From positions 2,170,001-2,234,000 of the forward strand of contig CP121691.1 in assembly GCA_038396585.1 (NCBI GenBank): 64,000 bases of DNA, written 5' to 3'. Each line of letters opens with the position of its first letter. The stretch's first letter is position 1. Under the pieces are notes generated by a model. The model saw only the letters and a program-made list of their open reading frames with translations. It was not told the origin of the DNA and did not search any database. Of this stretch, positions 18,072 to 27,317 are shown piece after piece. Origin of the DNA: Vallitaleaceae bacterium 9-2 (GTDB lineage Bacteria > Bacillota > Clostridia > Lachnospirales > Vallitaleaceae). The translations under genes and the position numbers were made by a program.

Positions 18072-19193
18072 TCAAAATGACGAATCCACCTCTTCTTCTC
18101 GCTTGTTAAACAAGTTAATTGCGGTGAACAATTTGTATAGGTCCATTGTATTTCTTGGGTTATATCCTGTAAGTTCACGTATTTTATTCAAACGATATTG
18201 TAACGTGTTTTTGTGGATAAAGAGCTGTCTACTTGTCGCATTTAACGATGTGTCAAAGTCAATATACACACGTAATAAAGCTTCAATGTCTTTAATCTCT
18301 TCGACACTTAGTCCGCCAAACACTTCCATAATAAAGCTATCAATCAGCGCATCATCCACATGAGAAAATAGCAATTCCAAGGAATAATCGGCAAAGGCAA
18401 AACTTCCTTTTTTATATTTCTTTTTACCCAGAGCTAAGGTTTTTTTTGCTTGAAAAAAAGCACGCTTACACTCTGTATATGTATTAATCACATCAGAAAT
18501 ACCTACAGAAATGTTATTCACATATTTTTTTTCCAAGTACTTTTTCACATCGCTTAGTTCATTTAGAACCTCATCTAGTTTTGTTGTGGCAAATAGAATC
18601 ACAATATTTTTCCCATATTCTGCAATTAAATGTTTGGGCTGCAGATTTTTTTCTATACTATCGATAATAAGCTCACTTGTTACTTGAATCTTATCTTCTT
18701 CACCAATATCGATAAGGGCCAAATACTTAAAATCATTAATCTGTTTTCCTATCACCTCGGCAATCCATGTCAATGTCTCGACATTGCCTTTGCCATGAAT
18801 AAGTTCGTTAACCAGTAGACGGTTGTTCTCTGCATTTTTGATTTTGTTCTGATAGTACAAGGATTCGCTTAGAAGGATTTCAACAATTTTAACCACCAAT
18901 GCGCTATATTGAGAAATCAATGCATAGTCCCCTACCAACCCAACAATCGCAACTAAGCTATTGCCAATGTGCACCGGAAATAAAATTGCTTTTGCTGTCA
19001 GGTTTTTTACATCCTCTACAAGAATCACCTGCCGCTTTGCAACAATTTTTCCAAATGAAAGTAATTCTTCATCCGCTTGCTCTCGATTGGTTGCCAATAA
19101 TGCACCTTTGTTATCATATACATAAATATCATCATAGATAAGGTCATTAAGGCTTCGTATGACGTTTTTTGCTTGCTGACTATTAATTTTCAT
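18072..19193 (-). CDS. PucR/CdaR-type transcriptional regulator
   Basis: About 373 residues. The C-terminal 60 residues are the PucR-type helix-turn-helix (HTH_30): LRVYIDFDTSLNATSRQLF then IHKNTLQYRLNKIRELTGY. The N-terminal part resembles the sugar-diacid-recognition or GAF-like sensing region of CdaR relatives (YDDIYVYDNKGALLATNREQ). I take the ATG at 19193, which has AAGGAG upstream; the frame is open to 19274 without a ribosome binding site. It overlaps the end of the upstream PfkB kinase by 11 bases. Likely a local activator of the downstream transporter/cit operon. Confidence 0.8.
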   Translation of the reverse strand: MKINSQQAKNVIRSLNDLIYDDIYVYDNKGALLATNREQADEELLSFGKIVAKRQVILVEDVKNLTAKAILFPVHIGNSLVAIVGLVGDYALISQYSALVVKIVEILLSESLYYQNKIKNAENNRLLVNELIHGKGNVETLTWIAEVIGKQINDFKYLALIDIGEEDKIQVTSELIIDSIEKNLQPKHLIAEYGKNIVILFATTKLDEVLNELSDVKKYLEKKYVNNISVGISDVINTYTECKRAFFQAKKTLALGKKKYKKGSFAFADYSLELLFSHVDDALIDSFIMEVFGGLSVEEIKDIEALLRVYIDFDTSLNATSRQLFIHKNTLQYRLNKIRELTGYNPRNTMDLYKLFTAINLFNKREEEVDSSF

Positions 19194-20088
19194 CGTTTTC
19201 CATCTCCTTAGATAACCGCTCCACTTCACGTCGACTTGGAATTGAAATAGCTGAACCTTCCACTGTAGCCGCAAGCGCTCCCGCTTTTGAACTGTAATCT
19301 AAAATATCTTTTATCGCCATGCCATTAACCAATCCTGCAACAAAATACCCTACAAAAGCATCTCCGACAGCAGTCGTATCAACAACATCCACTAAGTGAC
19401 TTTTATATGGTATCTGGGACATATCCCGTCCAACATATAAACCACCCTTGTCCCCCAACGTAATGACAATATTCAAATCATACTTTTGCAATCGTTGGAT
19501 TGCCTCTTCTACACTCGCTGCATGCGCGATGCTATACAGCTCCGTCTCGTTTACGATCAGCGTATCTACCTTAGAAAAATCAAATCGATATACAGATTCA
19601 TGAAAAGGTGCTGGATTAACGATAATTTTCATGTTTTTTTCATATGCAAGGTCAATAATATAATCCACATCATTAATCTCATTTTGAACAAGGAGGATAT
19701 CCCCTTCTTCGAAGTGTTCGAGGACGCTTTGCATTGTATCTTTTTGATTATTGTAATTACTGCCCCCATGAACAATAATTGTATGTTCTCCTTCATCTGA
19801 ATACTGAATAATTGCATGGCCTGTATCTGAATTACTTTTTTGAATATAATCAATTTTGATATTGTGCTCCAAAAGCGTAAGCTTTAAAAAGTCCCCATTT
19901 CGCCCGATATTCCCCGCATGATATATCTCTTGAATGCCTGCTTTTGCAATAGCTACACTTTGATTTAATCCCTTGCCCCCAGACATTACTTTTAATCCCT
20001 TGTCCGCTATCGTCGTCCCCGGTTTAACTAATTTTTCAACACTATATACATAATCAACGTTTAAGGACCCATAGTTTAAAACCTTCAT
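19183..20088 (-). CDS. PfkB-family sugar kinase (ribokinase-like)
   Basis: A 301-residue second ribokinase-like protein. LNYGSLNVDYVY and MSGGKGLNQSVAIAKAG form the sugar-binding part. The catalytic loop is DTTAVGDAFVGYF in place of the common DTTGAGDTF; the catalytic Asp is kept but the first glycine of the anion hole is alanine. It is about 35-40 percent similar by eye to the ribokinase 1.2 kb away, with a different substrate likely. It is cotranscribed with the PucR-type regulator. Confidence 0.82.
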   Translation of the reverse strand: MKVLNYGSLNVDYVYSVEKLVKPGTTIADKGLKVMSGGKGLNQSVAIAKAGIQEIYHAGNIGRNGDFLKLTLLEHNIKIDYIQKSNSDTGHAIIQYSDEGEHTIIVHGGSNYNNQKDTMQSVLEHFEEGDILLVQNEINDVDYIIDLAYEKNMKIIVNPAPFHESVYRFDFSKVDTLIVNETELYSIAHAASVEEAIQRLQKYDLNIVITLGDKGGLYVGRDMSQIPYKSHLVDVVDTTAVGDAFVGYFVAGLVNGMAIKDILDYSSKAGALAATVEGSAISIPSRREVERLSKEMENDEN

Positions 20089-20150
20089 ATAACCTCTCCT
20101 TTATTAAAATTTAAAGTTTTTACTTCTCTCGCTACGCTGCACCTTCTTTA

Positions 20151-20179
20151 AATATAACAAAGGTGTAACAAGGTTTCAA
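20151..20179 (-). promoter_or_regulatory. Promoter of the kinase-regulator transcript
   Basis: TTGAAA (20174-20179) and TATATT (20151-20156) are 17 bases apart on the minus strand, 62 bases upstream of the sugar kinase. Near it are two direct TGTAACA motifs (20164-20170 and 20187-20193) that could be regulator sites. Confidence 0.55.
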
Positions 20180-20348
20180 TGTCACATGTAACAATAAAGT
20201 TGCATTTATTCATTATCTATTTGTTAATAAGACTATTTTTTTCCCTTTAAATGAATAAATGTAATGAATTGCTATTTATTGGTAAATCTGATAACATATT
20301 GGTACATATTTGATATGCTCACTATTTTACCTTTGGAGGTCTCAAAAA

Positions 20349-21035
20349 ATGAACATCTTAATCGTCGATGACAATGCTGAAATCCTTGACATCATAAAAT
20401 ACCACTTATCCAAGCACAAATATAACGTATACTGTGCTATGTCTGGCGAAGAGGCAATGGAGATTATTCTAAATACCCCCATTGATTTAGCAATTCTTGA
20501 TGTAATGCTTCCAAGAATAGATGGTTTTAGTCTTTGCGAACAAATTAGAATAAACTTCTTTTTTCCAATTTTGTTTTTAACTTCAAAAGTTAGCGAGGAG
20601 GATAAGATTAAGGGGTTAGTTTGTGGTGGTGACGATTACATGCTTAAACCTTTTTCATCCAAAGAACTTATGGCAAGAGTCTCTTCTTTACTTCGAAGAA
20701 ATACAATATATAACAGGCAAAGCAAATCAAAAAAATCAACACATCATATACATAATTTATTTTTAGATGAAGATTCTTCTACCGTTACTGTTAATAATCA
20801 CATGATAAGTTTTACCGATATAGAATACAAAATCCTCCTAATTTTATTAAAAAACAGAGGACATAGCTTATGTGTAAAACTCATTTTTGAAAAAGTTTGG
20901 GGAGAGCTTTTTACTCAGACATCACATAATACAATTGTTGTTCATATAAAAAATATACGCAAAAAATTGCATCAATATGACAAAGAAACGGAATATATAC
21001 ATACCGTATGGGGAAAAGGTTATGAAATTTATTAA
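20349..21035 (+). CDS. OmpR/PhoB-family response regulator
   Basis: A 228-residue two-component regulator. The receiver starts MNILIVDDNAE, with the phosphoacceptor aspartate in LAILDVMLPRIDGF and the conserved lysine in MLKPF. The C-terminal winged helix begins around residue 130 and includes VVHIKNIRKKLHQY and the terminal VWGKGYEIY. The ATG at 20349 is preceded by GGAGGT at eight bases; an in-frame upstream start at 20310 has none. It overlaps its partner kinase by 14 bases. Confidence 0.88.
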   Translation: MNILIVDDNAEILDIIKYHLSKHKYNVYCAMSGEEAMEIILNTPIDLAILDVMLPRIDGFSLCEQIRINFFFPILFLTSKVSEEDKIKGLVCGGDDYMLKPFSSKELMARVSSLLRRNTIYNRQSKSKKSTHHIHNLFLDEDSSTVTVNNHMISFTDIEYKILLILLKNRGHSLCVKLIFEKVWGELFTQTSHNTIVVHIKNIRKKLHQYDKETEYIHTVWGKGYEIY

Positions 21036-22086
21036 TAAAAAACAGTCTTTTGGAATAATCAATCAACTTATCTATCTATCCGTAAAGACCATTGCAGGTT
21101 TAATTCTTCTTTTTTTTATTTTCTTTATCTCTTGGCGCTATATCATTGATCTACATGTTTCACCTGTTGATAATATGCATTTAAATCATCAATTAAAAGA
21201 TGTTGCGGTATTTATAGGTATTTTGATATGTTTTTCATTATATCTTGCTATCATTGTCCGTTTTTTAATGCAAAAACTTGAGTACATTAAGCATCTTATC
21301 GAGTGTATTCACGTAATGAAAGGTGGAAATTTTTGTGACCCAGTGACAATTTGTGGACACGACGAACTTTCCCACCTTGCACTACATATTGATGAGCTTA
21401 GACAAGAAATACATACTAACAACCTAGAAAAGCGAAGAAGAAAAGTAAAGGAGAATACTTTTTTAACCTCGATCTCTCATGATTTAAGAACACCATTAAC
21501 TAGCATTATCGGCTATTTAGAAATTCTACTTGATAGTGATTTTAATGATTGCAAGAAACAATCTAATTATCTTAAGTTATGCCTCAAGCGTTCCATACAA
21601 CTTCAAGAATTAACAAATAGCGCCTTTGAGCACTTTTATCTAAAAGATAAACAACTAGAAACCACGGAACTTTTACGTTGCAACTCTATAATGAACTTGG
21701 AACGTATTATCATAGATTCTGCCCAAATATTAGCTCAGCAAAATTTAACTTACTCTACTGTTTTCCCTAAAAAGCGCTATGCCTTGGTCTATGACATTCG
21801 AATGATACAGCGTCTTTTTGATAATGTGTTTACAAATATTTGTCGCTATGCAAAAAAAGAGACAAATATTAACATTACTGGTACCATCACAGATTCAAAT
21901 CTAATTATTAGAATTACAAATAAAATAGATATACAATGTAAAAGAAAGGAAAGTACAGGTATTGGAATAAATAACTGTAAAAAAATAATGCAAATTCATG
22001 AGGGAAGTTTTTCCCATGAAATAGACAACCTTTTATTTACATCAACTGTTCGTTTTCCCATAAAATGTGGCAATAATATCTCTTGA
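21022..22086 (+). CDS. Membrane sensor histidine kinase with a shortened ATP-lid region
   Basis: A 354-residue kinase with two N-terminal membrane helices (TIAGLILLFFIFFISWRYI and VAVFIGILICFSLYLAIIV) and only a short extracellular loop, then a HAMP-like linker. The H box is SISHDLRTPLTSIIGYLEIL and the N box is DNVFTNICRYAKK. The usual G1 DxGxG stretch is missing: the chain goes from RITNKIDIQC almost directly to STGIGINNCKKIM, where the F and lid region should be. It may be an intramembrane-sensing kinase next to an ABC importer. Start chosen at 21022 inside the regulator's last codons. Confidence 0.82.
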   Translation: MKFINKKQSFGIINQLIYLSVKTIAGLILLFFIFFISWRYIIDLHVSPVDNMHLNHQLKDVAVFIGILICFSLYLAIIVRFLMQKLEYIKHLIECIHVMKGGNFCDPVTICGHDELSHLALHIDELRQEIHTNNLEKRRRKVKENTFLTSISHDLRTPLTSIIGYLEILLDSDFNDCKKQSNYLKLCLKRSIQLQELTNSAFEHFYLKDKQLETTELLRCNSIMNLERIIIDSAQILAQQNLTYSTVFPKKRYALVYDIRMIQRLFDNVFTNICRYAKKETNINITGTITDSNLIIRITNKIDIQCKRKESTGIGINNCKKIMQIHEGSFSHEIDNLLFTSTVRFPIKCGNNIS

Positions 22087-22127
22087 CTATTCTTGACTAT
22101 AATAAAGGATTTCACGATAACCTTTTA

Positions 22128-22736
22128 CTATCTTTCGATTGATTCTAAGGATATAACTTTGTCACAAAGTTTTGATATAATCTCTGTTTCATGACTAATA
22201 ATGGCAAGGCCTATTTTTCTCTCTTTACATATTCGCAATAATTGACGCCATATCTTCGCTTGAGTAATGGCATCCAACATGGTTGTCATCTCATCTGCAA
22301 TAATGTACTTTGTTTGAGGATTAAGTGCTCGAACAATACAAAATCTTTGCATTTCACCTCCGGATATTTCCATGGGAAAACGTTCAAGCCATTCTTCTTT
22401 TATACCAAAACTATCAATTATGTCCTGAGACGGTGTATAACTTTCACACAGCAAATCTTTTAGCTTCCACTTAGGATTAAGAACTTTTTCCGGATGTTGA
22501 TAAATCAGCTGTACAGGTTGGAACACTCCGTCTTTGAAAGGTTCTCCATCGACCAATACTTGACCATTAACAGGTTTAAGGTAATTGGAAAGAACCTTTG
22601 CCAAGCTGGTTTTCCCACAACCACTATACCCTGAAATCCCAAGTATTTCTCCATAAGATAATTCAAATTCCACATTTTTAAACAGCCACTCATTCTTCTT
22701 ATAATAAAACCCCAAATTGTTTGCTTTTAACGACAT
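22128..22736 (-). CDS. Peptide/nickel-type ABC transporter ATP-binding protein (DppF/NikE type)
   Basis: A 202-residue ATPase with Walker A GYSGCGKTSLAKVLS, signature ISGGEMQRFCIVRAL and Walker B YIIADEMTTMLDA. It lacks the C-terminal oligopeptide-transporter extension seen in many DppF proteins, so it is closer in size to NikE. It overlaps the preceding ATPase gene by ten bases. It is the last gene of a five-gene importer operon and converges with the two-component system. Confidence 0.85.
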   Translation of the reverse strand: MSLKANNLGFYYKKNEWLFKNVEFELSYGEILGISGYSGCGKTSLAKVLSNYLKPVNGQVLVDGEPFKDGVFQPVQLIYQHPEKVLNPKWKLKDLLCESYTPSQDIIDSFGIKEEWLERFPMEISGGEMQRFCIVRALNPQTKYIIADEMTTMLDAITQAKIWRQLLRICKERKIGLAIISHETEIISKLCDKVISLESIER

Positions 22737-23539
22737 GATCGAACCTCCTTATATAATGTGAACTGATTTTGAGGCAAGCAATTCCATAAAGCTTTTGTAT
22801 ACGGATGTAAAAGCCCCTCTCCGTTCCCCTTAAAATTTTCAGCCTCCGTTGTTTCAATAGCCTCTCCATCTTTAAAAACCGTTACCCGATCACATATCGT
22901 TAATGCAGATACTACATCATGAGTAATAAGCATAACAGATACACCTTCATCAGCAAACTGTCGCAATTGATTTAAGATTCTACTTAATGCTTCTGGATGT
23001 ATTCCCGGAGTGGGTTCATCTGCTATTACAAGTTTTATATCTTCCTTAACACTTGTTGCAAAAAGAACTCGTCTTAACATGCCTCCCGAAAGTTCAGATG
23101 GATACAACTTTGCATCTGTTTTTTTTAATCCATATCTTTCAAATAAACTTTCTTGTATATTATTTGCTTGTTTTTTAGGCAATCCAATTTTTACCTGCTT
23201 ACCTACACGCATTAATGGATCTAAGTAATTTACTGATTGAGGTATAAAGGCAATCTCTTTTCCCCTAAGTTGAACTTTTCTTTCTTCTGTCAGTCGTTTT
23301 TTTTGATAATATATTTCCCCTCTACATTCTGCATTGGCTGGCAAGATTCCAAGAATTGCATGGGCAAGCAAGCTTTTTCCTGACCCGCTCGCACCAATAA
23401 CCGCATGAATTTCTCCTTTCCTAACAGAAATATTCAAATTATTTATGGGTGTTGTTTTTTTTGTTTTAAGTCCTTTTACATATTGCGAAAATGAAATGGA
23501 CAAATTTTCAACTGTTAAAATATCGCTTTTTTGATTCAT
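22727..23539 (-). CDS. Peptide/nickel-type ABC transporter ATP-binding protein (DppD/NikD type)
   Basis: A 270-residue ATPase: Walker A GASGSGKSLLAHAILGILP, signature ELSGGMLRRVLFATSV and Walker B LVIADEPTPGIHPEA. The signature Q (SGGMxQR) is changed to SGGMLRR. The C-terminus HPYTKALWNCLPQNQFTLYK is the usual start of the family's tail (HPYTKxLxxxxP). Works with the second ATPase as a heterodimer under the two permeases. Confidence 0.87.
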   Translation of the reverse strand: MNQKSDILTVENLSISFSQYVKGLKTKKTTPINNLNISVRKGEIHAVIGASGSGKSLLAHAILGILPANAECRGEIYYQKKRLTEERKVQLRGKEIAFIPQSVNYLDPLMRVGKQVKIGLPKKQANNIQESLFERYGLKKTDAKLYPSELSGGMLRRVLFATSVKEDIKLVIADEPTPGIHPEALSRILNQLRQFADEGVSVMLITHDVVSALTICDRVTVFKDGEAIETTEAENFKGNGEGLLHPYTKALWNCLPQNQFTLYKEVRSCR

Positions 23540-23550
23540 TGATTACTCCT

Positions 23551-24387
23551 TTACTCATTAGCAGTGGCTGGTTCTACAAGCGTACGTACCTGTTCACCTA
23601 TGTTATCAAAACTTTTTACAATAAGTACAAGTAACACCCCTGGGAAAACAGCAAGCCACCAATCACCAACAGATATATGTTTAACCGCTTCTGAAAGTAT
23701 CAACCCAATCGAAGGCGTTTGAACAGACAAACCAAAACCTAAGAAAGTAATTGAGGCTTCATGTAGTATGGCATGTGGAAACAGAAGTAAAAATCCCACC
23801 ATGATTTGTGGAATAATGTGTGGCATTATATGTTTTCTGACGATAAACCACTTAGTCTTCCCAAAATTCTTTGCCATTTGAATATATTCACTGTTTTTTA
23901 TACTTAAAACTTCTGCTCGAATAATTCGTGTTAATGACGGCCAATGTGTAAAAGCAACACCACACACAACTCCTTTGATCCCTCCTCCTACTGCAAAAGA
24001 GATAAGGATGATGAAGACCAAATGCGGTATGCCTATGAACATATCTACAAGCCAAGAAATAATATAATCTGCTTTTTTACCTAATGTTGCTGCACAAATC
24101 CCCAATATCGTTGCAATAACAGCACCAATAGAAGCACCTAAAAAGCCAACAAAAAGTGATAACCTTAGCCCTTTAAGTGTTCGCGTCAGCATATCTCTAC
24201 CTAACCAATCCGTTCCAAATAAATGGCTCCAAGAAGGAGGCAAACTTTTTTTTGCAAAATTAGTCGTTAAGTTTTCGTTAGTTAATATAAAGCTAAAGAT
24301 AATCGCAATAAATATTAATCCGATAGATACCGTTAGTGTAAGTATAACTTTTTGTCGTGCATTTAAACCTCGCTTTTTATCTTGCAT
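23551..24387 (-). CDS. Peptide/nickel-type ABC transporter permease (DppC/NikC type)
   Basis: A 278-residue permease with about six helices. The N-terminal region includes SHLFGTDWLGRDMLTRTLKG, the family signature GTDxxGRD. The EAA loop is YIQMAKNFGKTKWFIVRKH and the last periplasmic part has HEASITFLGFGLSVQTPSIG, typical of DppC/NikC. Confidence 0.9.
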   Translation of the reverse strand: MQDKKRGLNARQKVILTLTVSIGLIFIAIIFSFILTNENLTTNFAKKSLPPSWSHLFGTDWLGRDMLTRTLKGLRLSLFVGFLGASIGAVIATILGICAATLGKKADYIISWLVDMFIGIPHLVFIILISFAVGGGIKGVVCGVAFTHWPSLTRIIRAEVLSIKNSEYIQMAKNFGKTKWFIVRKHIMPHIIPQIMVGFLLLFPHAILHEASITFLGFGLSVQTPSIGLILSEAVKHISVGDWWLAVFPGVLLVLIVKSFDNIGEQVRTLVEPATANE

Positions 24388-24388
24388 C

Positions 24389-25363
24389 TTATATCTCCTC
24401 CTTTAAACAAGGATTAATGACTGAATTTAATATGTCCGCAAGCATATTCCCAGTAAATACAAATATTGCACTTATCATAACAATCCCCATAAGTAACGGC
24501 ATATCACTTTTGAGTCCCGCTTCAGTAAGCGTTGACCCCAATCCTGGATATGAAAAAACTTGTTCTGCCAAAACCGATCCCCCAAAAAGTTCTCCAAAAT
24601 ATGCAAAATGTAAAGTTATAGCGGGTAACGCAACATTTCTTAATCCATGATTTTTGATAATTTGCCAAGTCGTCTCTCCTCTAGCTTTTGCAAAGACTAT
24701 ATATTCACTATTAAGTACATCAATCATCTTTTCCCTTGTATGTAAAGTTACATTAGCAATTCCAAGCACACTAAGCGTTGCTACCGGTAAAATTAAATGA
24801 TGTATGCGATCCATCAAAGTCACATCACTTGAAGCAACCCCTATCGGCACTGAAATACCTATTGGAAACCATTCAAGCCAAACCGAGAAAATAATTAACA
24901 ATAATAATCCTAGCCAAAAAGTTGGAACTGAAGCTTGAATATAGGATATCCATTTAATAATTTTATCTGTCACTTTTCCTTTTTTTATCGCTGCAATGAT
25001 ACCCATACAAAAACCTATACTCCCAGATAAAATCCATGATAGCCCCATTAATGCAAAAGAAGCTAAAAACTTTTCCTGTATGATGTCACTGACAGGTCTA
25101 CGGTGAACTTTTGACGTTCCCATATCACCTCTTACAATATTTTTTAACCATGTTAAATATTGTTCAACCGGATGTTTATCAATTCCCCAATATGCTTCTA
25201 GTGCCGCTCTTTGTTCTAATGATATGTTTACATCTCCACCAACATAAGCTGTTATTGGATCTATAGGGGAATTATGCATCATTATAAATGTTAAAATTGA
25301 CAGCCCAATCAAGAGTGTAATCCCTCTAGTTAACTTATATATGACATACTTTAATTTCTCCAT
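24389..25363 (-). CDS. Peptide/nickel-type ABC transporter permease (DppB/NikB type)
   Basis: A 324-residue permease. It starts ITLLIGLSILTFIMMHNSPIDP, the DppB-type first helix. It has MGTSKVHRRPVSDII, the EAA loop YIVFAKARGETTWQIIKNH and EQVFSYPGLGSTLTEA near the end. It is one base from the DppC-type gene and 74 bases after the binding-protein gene. Confidence 0.9.
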   Translation of the reverse strand: MEKLKYVIYKLTRGITLLIGLSILTFIMMHNSPIDPITAYVGGDVNISLEQRAALEAYWGIDKHPVEQYLTWLKNIVRGDMGTSKVHRRPVSDIIQEKFLASFALMGLSWILSGSIGFCMGIIAAIKKGKVTDKIIKWISYIQASVPTFWLGLLLLIIFSVWLEWFPIGISVPIGVASSDVTLMDRIHHLILPVATLSVLGIANVTLHTREKMIDVLNSEYIVFAKARGETTWQIIKNHGLRNVALPAITLHFAYFGELFGGSVLAEQVFSYPGLGSTLTEAGLKSDMPLLMGIVMISAIFVFTGNMLADILNSVINPCLKEEI

Positions 25364-25437
25364 GATCTGCTCCTTTCAAAGAAATAGGATACATGTCAAT
25401 TTACTTGCATGTATCCTAAAGAAATTAATACACTCTC

Positions 25438-27138
25438 TTAATCAACTTTCACTTCAGAATCCCAGCTCCATTCTCCAATATTTGCTAGTAGCGACCATTC
25501 ATGCCCATGCGTATGAATCGCTTGCTCACCAAAGTTTAAGCGGGCATCTCCAAGATGAATATGATCAAGGCGCACTAACCATATAAATGGAACCTCTCCA
25601 AGTCCACTTGCTCCGGTTTCTCCATCCCATTGCGCAAGTTTCCAATATTCATTCGCCTCTTCCATACTAGTTGCATGCATTGCTTTATTCATATATGTGT
25701 TAACTGTCGCATTATCAAAATATACAATGTTATTATAGGCCGTCCCTGCAAGGTCAGGATTATGCATCGTGTAAAACTGATGTGGATGATGTCGTCCACC
25801 TGCAAATAGAATTGGATTAGAATGCATAATTGTTTTCATCTCATCCCAGTTACTTCCGACCAATTCAATCTCAATTCCCAACTGTTTGGCTTGTTCTGCA
25901 ACTACAAGTGCAACATTTGTACGAATAATATCTGCCGTTGGATGATAAAGTTTAAACGCCGCTTTAAGTCCATCTTTTTCTCTTATTCCATCTTGGTCCG
26001 TATCTATCCATCCTCCTTCTTCAAGAATCAGGTTTGCTTGTTCAACCTTATTATCTTCAAGAACAGTTTCTTCATTCCACCATGGCATCTTATCCACAAG
26101 TGAATATGCCTTTTTCCCATGACCATTAAGCACAGTATCTACCATGGCTTGTCGATCCAACCCAATATACAACGCTTTTCTAATTGCTAAGTCACTTGTA
26201 ACATCATTTCCAATTGGATAGCCTTCCGGCGTCTTTCCATAACCACTTTTTTGTGTTGGCATTGAAACACCTCGGACATCATTACTTTCATATGAAAACA
26301 ATTTAAACCCTTCAATTTTTTCATCTGCAAATTCTGGTAGTGTATAGATCAAATCTACTGTACCGTTCTTGGCTGCAGCTAACGCAGCATTTTCATCAAG
26401 AAAAAGCAATGTAAATTTTTTAAAATGCGGCTCTTGTCCATGGTAATATGGATTTACTTCAAAAATTGCTTGTTCTCCTCTATCCCATTGAACCAATTTA
26501 TATGGACCTGAACCAATTGGGTTTTGTGCATAATTGTCATCATAGTGGTTCTTTGGCAAAATAACAATTTCTGTAAGTTGAGCAAAAAATGTTGACCTTG
26601 GTTCTGTTAAAACAAATTTCATGGTAAGTGGGTCTATAATCTGAATCTCTTTTAAAAAAGTTAAGTCCCAATGCATTCCATGTTCTTTTAACATTTCAAA
26701 GGAAAACTTTACATCTTCTGGCGTTACTGATTCTCCATTAGAAAATTTGTAATTGTCATTAAGATAGAACATCCATGTAAGTCCATCTTCACTTACCTCA
26801 TATTTTTTTGCATAGTCTCCAACAATTTCAAGTTCATGTGTTTTCTTTAACAATGTACTATGAAGTATTTGTGATTGACTATATAGTCCCCATCTTGTTT
26901 TTGGATCAAACTCTCCTGGTGGGCGTGTACCCATACAAATCACAAGCTCATCTTTTAATTCTGGTAGTTGTTCATCCTCTATATTTTCAGCACTATTTTC
27001 CTTGTTTTCTTCTTCCTTGTGCGTCGATCCGCCTGCTGCTGATTCTGTCACATTACTATTAGTGCAGCCAACAAGCAATGAAAAACTCATCATCAAAGCA
27101 CACAATAGGCATCTTATTTTTCGCTTACTTTTGTTCAT
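25438..27138 (-). CDS. ABC transporter solute-binding lipoprotein, family 5 (peptide/nickel/metallophore)
   Basis: A 566-residue lipoprotein: signal peptide and lipobox MSFSLLVGC, then an acidic linker and a family 5 binding fold (YKFSNGESVTPEDVKFSFE, GSGPYKLVQWDRGEQ, LRIALYIGLDRQAM-like region). The C-terminus is rich in histidine and acidic residues (FGEQAIHTHGHEWSLLA). That, plus the Fur-like site upstream, points to import of nickel, another metal or a metallophore complex more than peptides. This ligand reading is inference. Confidence 0.85.
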   Translation of the reverse strand: MNKSKRKIRCLLCALMMSFSLLVGCTNSNVTESAAGGSTHKEEENKENSAENIEDEQLPELKDELVICMGTRPPGEFDPKTRWGLYSQSQILHSTLLKKTHELEIVGDYAKKYEVSEDGLTWMFYLNDNYKFSNGESVTPEDVKFSFEMLKEHGMHWDLTFLKEIQIIDPLTMKFVLTEPRSTFFAQLTEIVILPKNHYDDNYAQNPIGSGPYKLVQWDRGEQAIFEVNPYYHGQEPHFKKFTLLFLDENAALAAAKNGTVDLIYTLPEFADEKIEGFKLFSYESNDVRGVSMPTQKSGYGKTPEGYPIGNDVTSDLAIRKALYIGLDRQAMVDTVLNGHGKKAYSLVDKMPWWNEETVLEDNKVEQANLILEEGGWIDTDQDGIREKDGLKAAFKLYHPTADIIRTNVALVVAEQAKQLGIEIELVGSNWDEMKTIMHSNPILFAGGRHHPHQFYTMHNPDLAGTAYNNIVYFDNATVNTYMNKAMHATSMEEANEYWKLAQWDGETGASGLGEVPFIWLVRLDHIHLGDARLNFGEQAIHTHGHEWSLLANIGEWSWDSEVKVD

Positions 27139-27171
27139 ATGTTCCTCCTTGTATCTAATTAAAGTGTTATT

Positions 27172-27187
27172 TTTTGCTTAAGCAAAA
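27172..27187. promoter_or_regulatory. 16-bp perfect palindrome just downstream of the importer promoter (operator candidate)
   Basis: TTTTGCTTAAGCAAAA is a perfect 16-bp palindrome between the -10 element (27191-27196) and the binding-protein ribosome binding site. At about +3 to +18 it is well placed for a repressor. The cognate regulator is unknown; it has no T tract and no loop, so it is not a terminator. Confidence 0.5.
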
Positions 27188-27190
27188 CCT

Positions 27191-27219
27191 AGTATAGTTC
27201 ATTCCATTTGCAAGCTCAA
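27191..27219 (-). promoter_or_regulatory. Promoter of the family 5 ABC importer operon
   Basis: TTGAGC (27214-27219) and TATACT (27191-27196) on the minus strand, exactly 17 bases apart and about 55 bases before the binding-protein gene. Confidence 0.65.
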
Positions 27220-27254
27220 TCCTTTTATATGATTCTTCATATTTCTTCATAATT

Positions 27255-27273
27255 AAGATTGATTATCATTTTC
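27255..27273. promoter_or_regulatory. Fur-box-like site upstream of the ABC importer
   Basis: On the minus strand GAAAATGATAATCAATCTT matches the classical 19-bp Fur consensus GATAATGATAATCATTATC at 15 of 19 positions. It lies 36 bases upstream of the -35 element of the importer promoter. Fur or another Fur-family metalloregulator could act here; the position is more distal than a simple blocking site. Confidence 0.45.
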
Positions 27274-27284
27274 ATGCTTTGCGC

Positions 27285-27317
27285 AAAAAAATATCATTGT
27301 ATATAAACAATGATATT
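27285..27317 (-). terminator. Rho-independent terminator after the frameshifted lipoprotein gene
   Basis: On the minus strand AATATCATTGT and ACAATGATATT pair around a short TTTAT loop, followed by seven T residues. The hairpin starts at the stop codon of the 27316 gene. Confidence 0.8.

Noticed and set aside
22128-27138. Siderophore (FecCD-type) importer, because of the Fur-like box
   Set aside because: The binding protein is family 5 and there are two permeases and two ATPases of DppBCDF/NikABCDE type.
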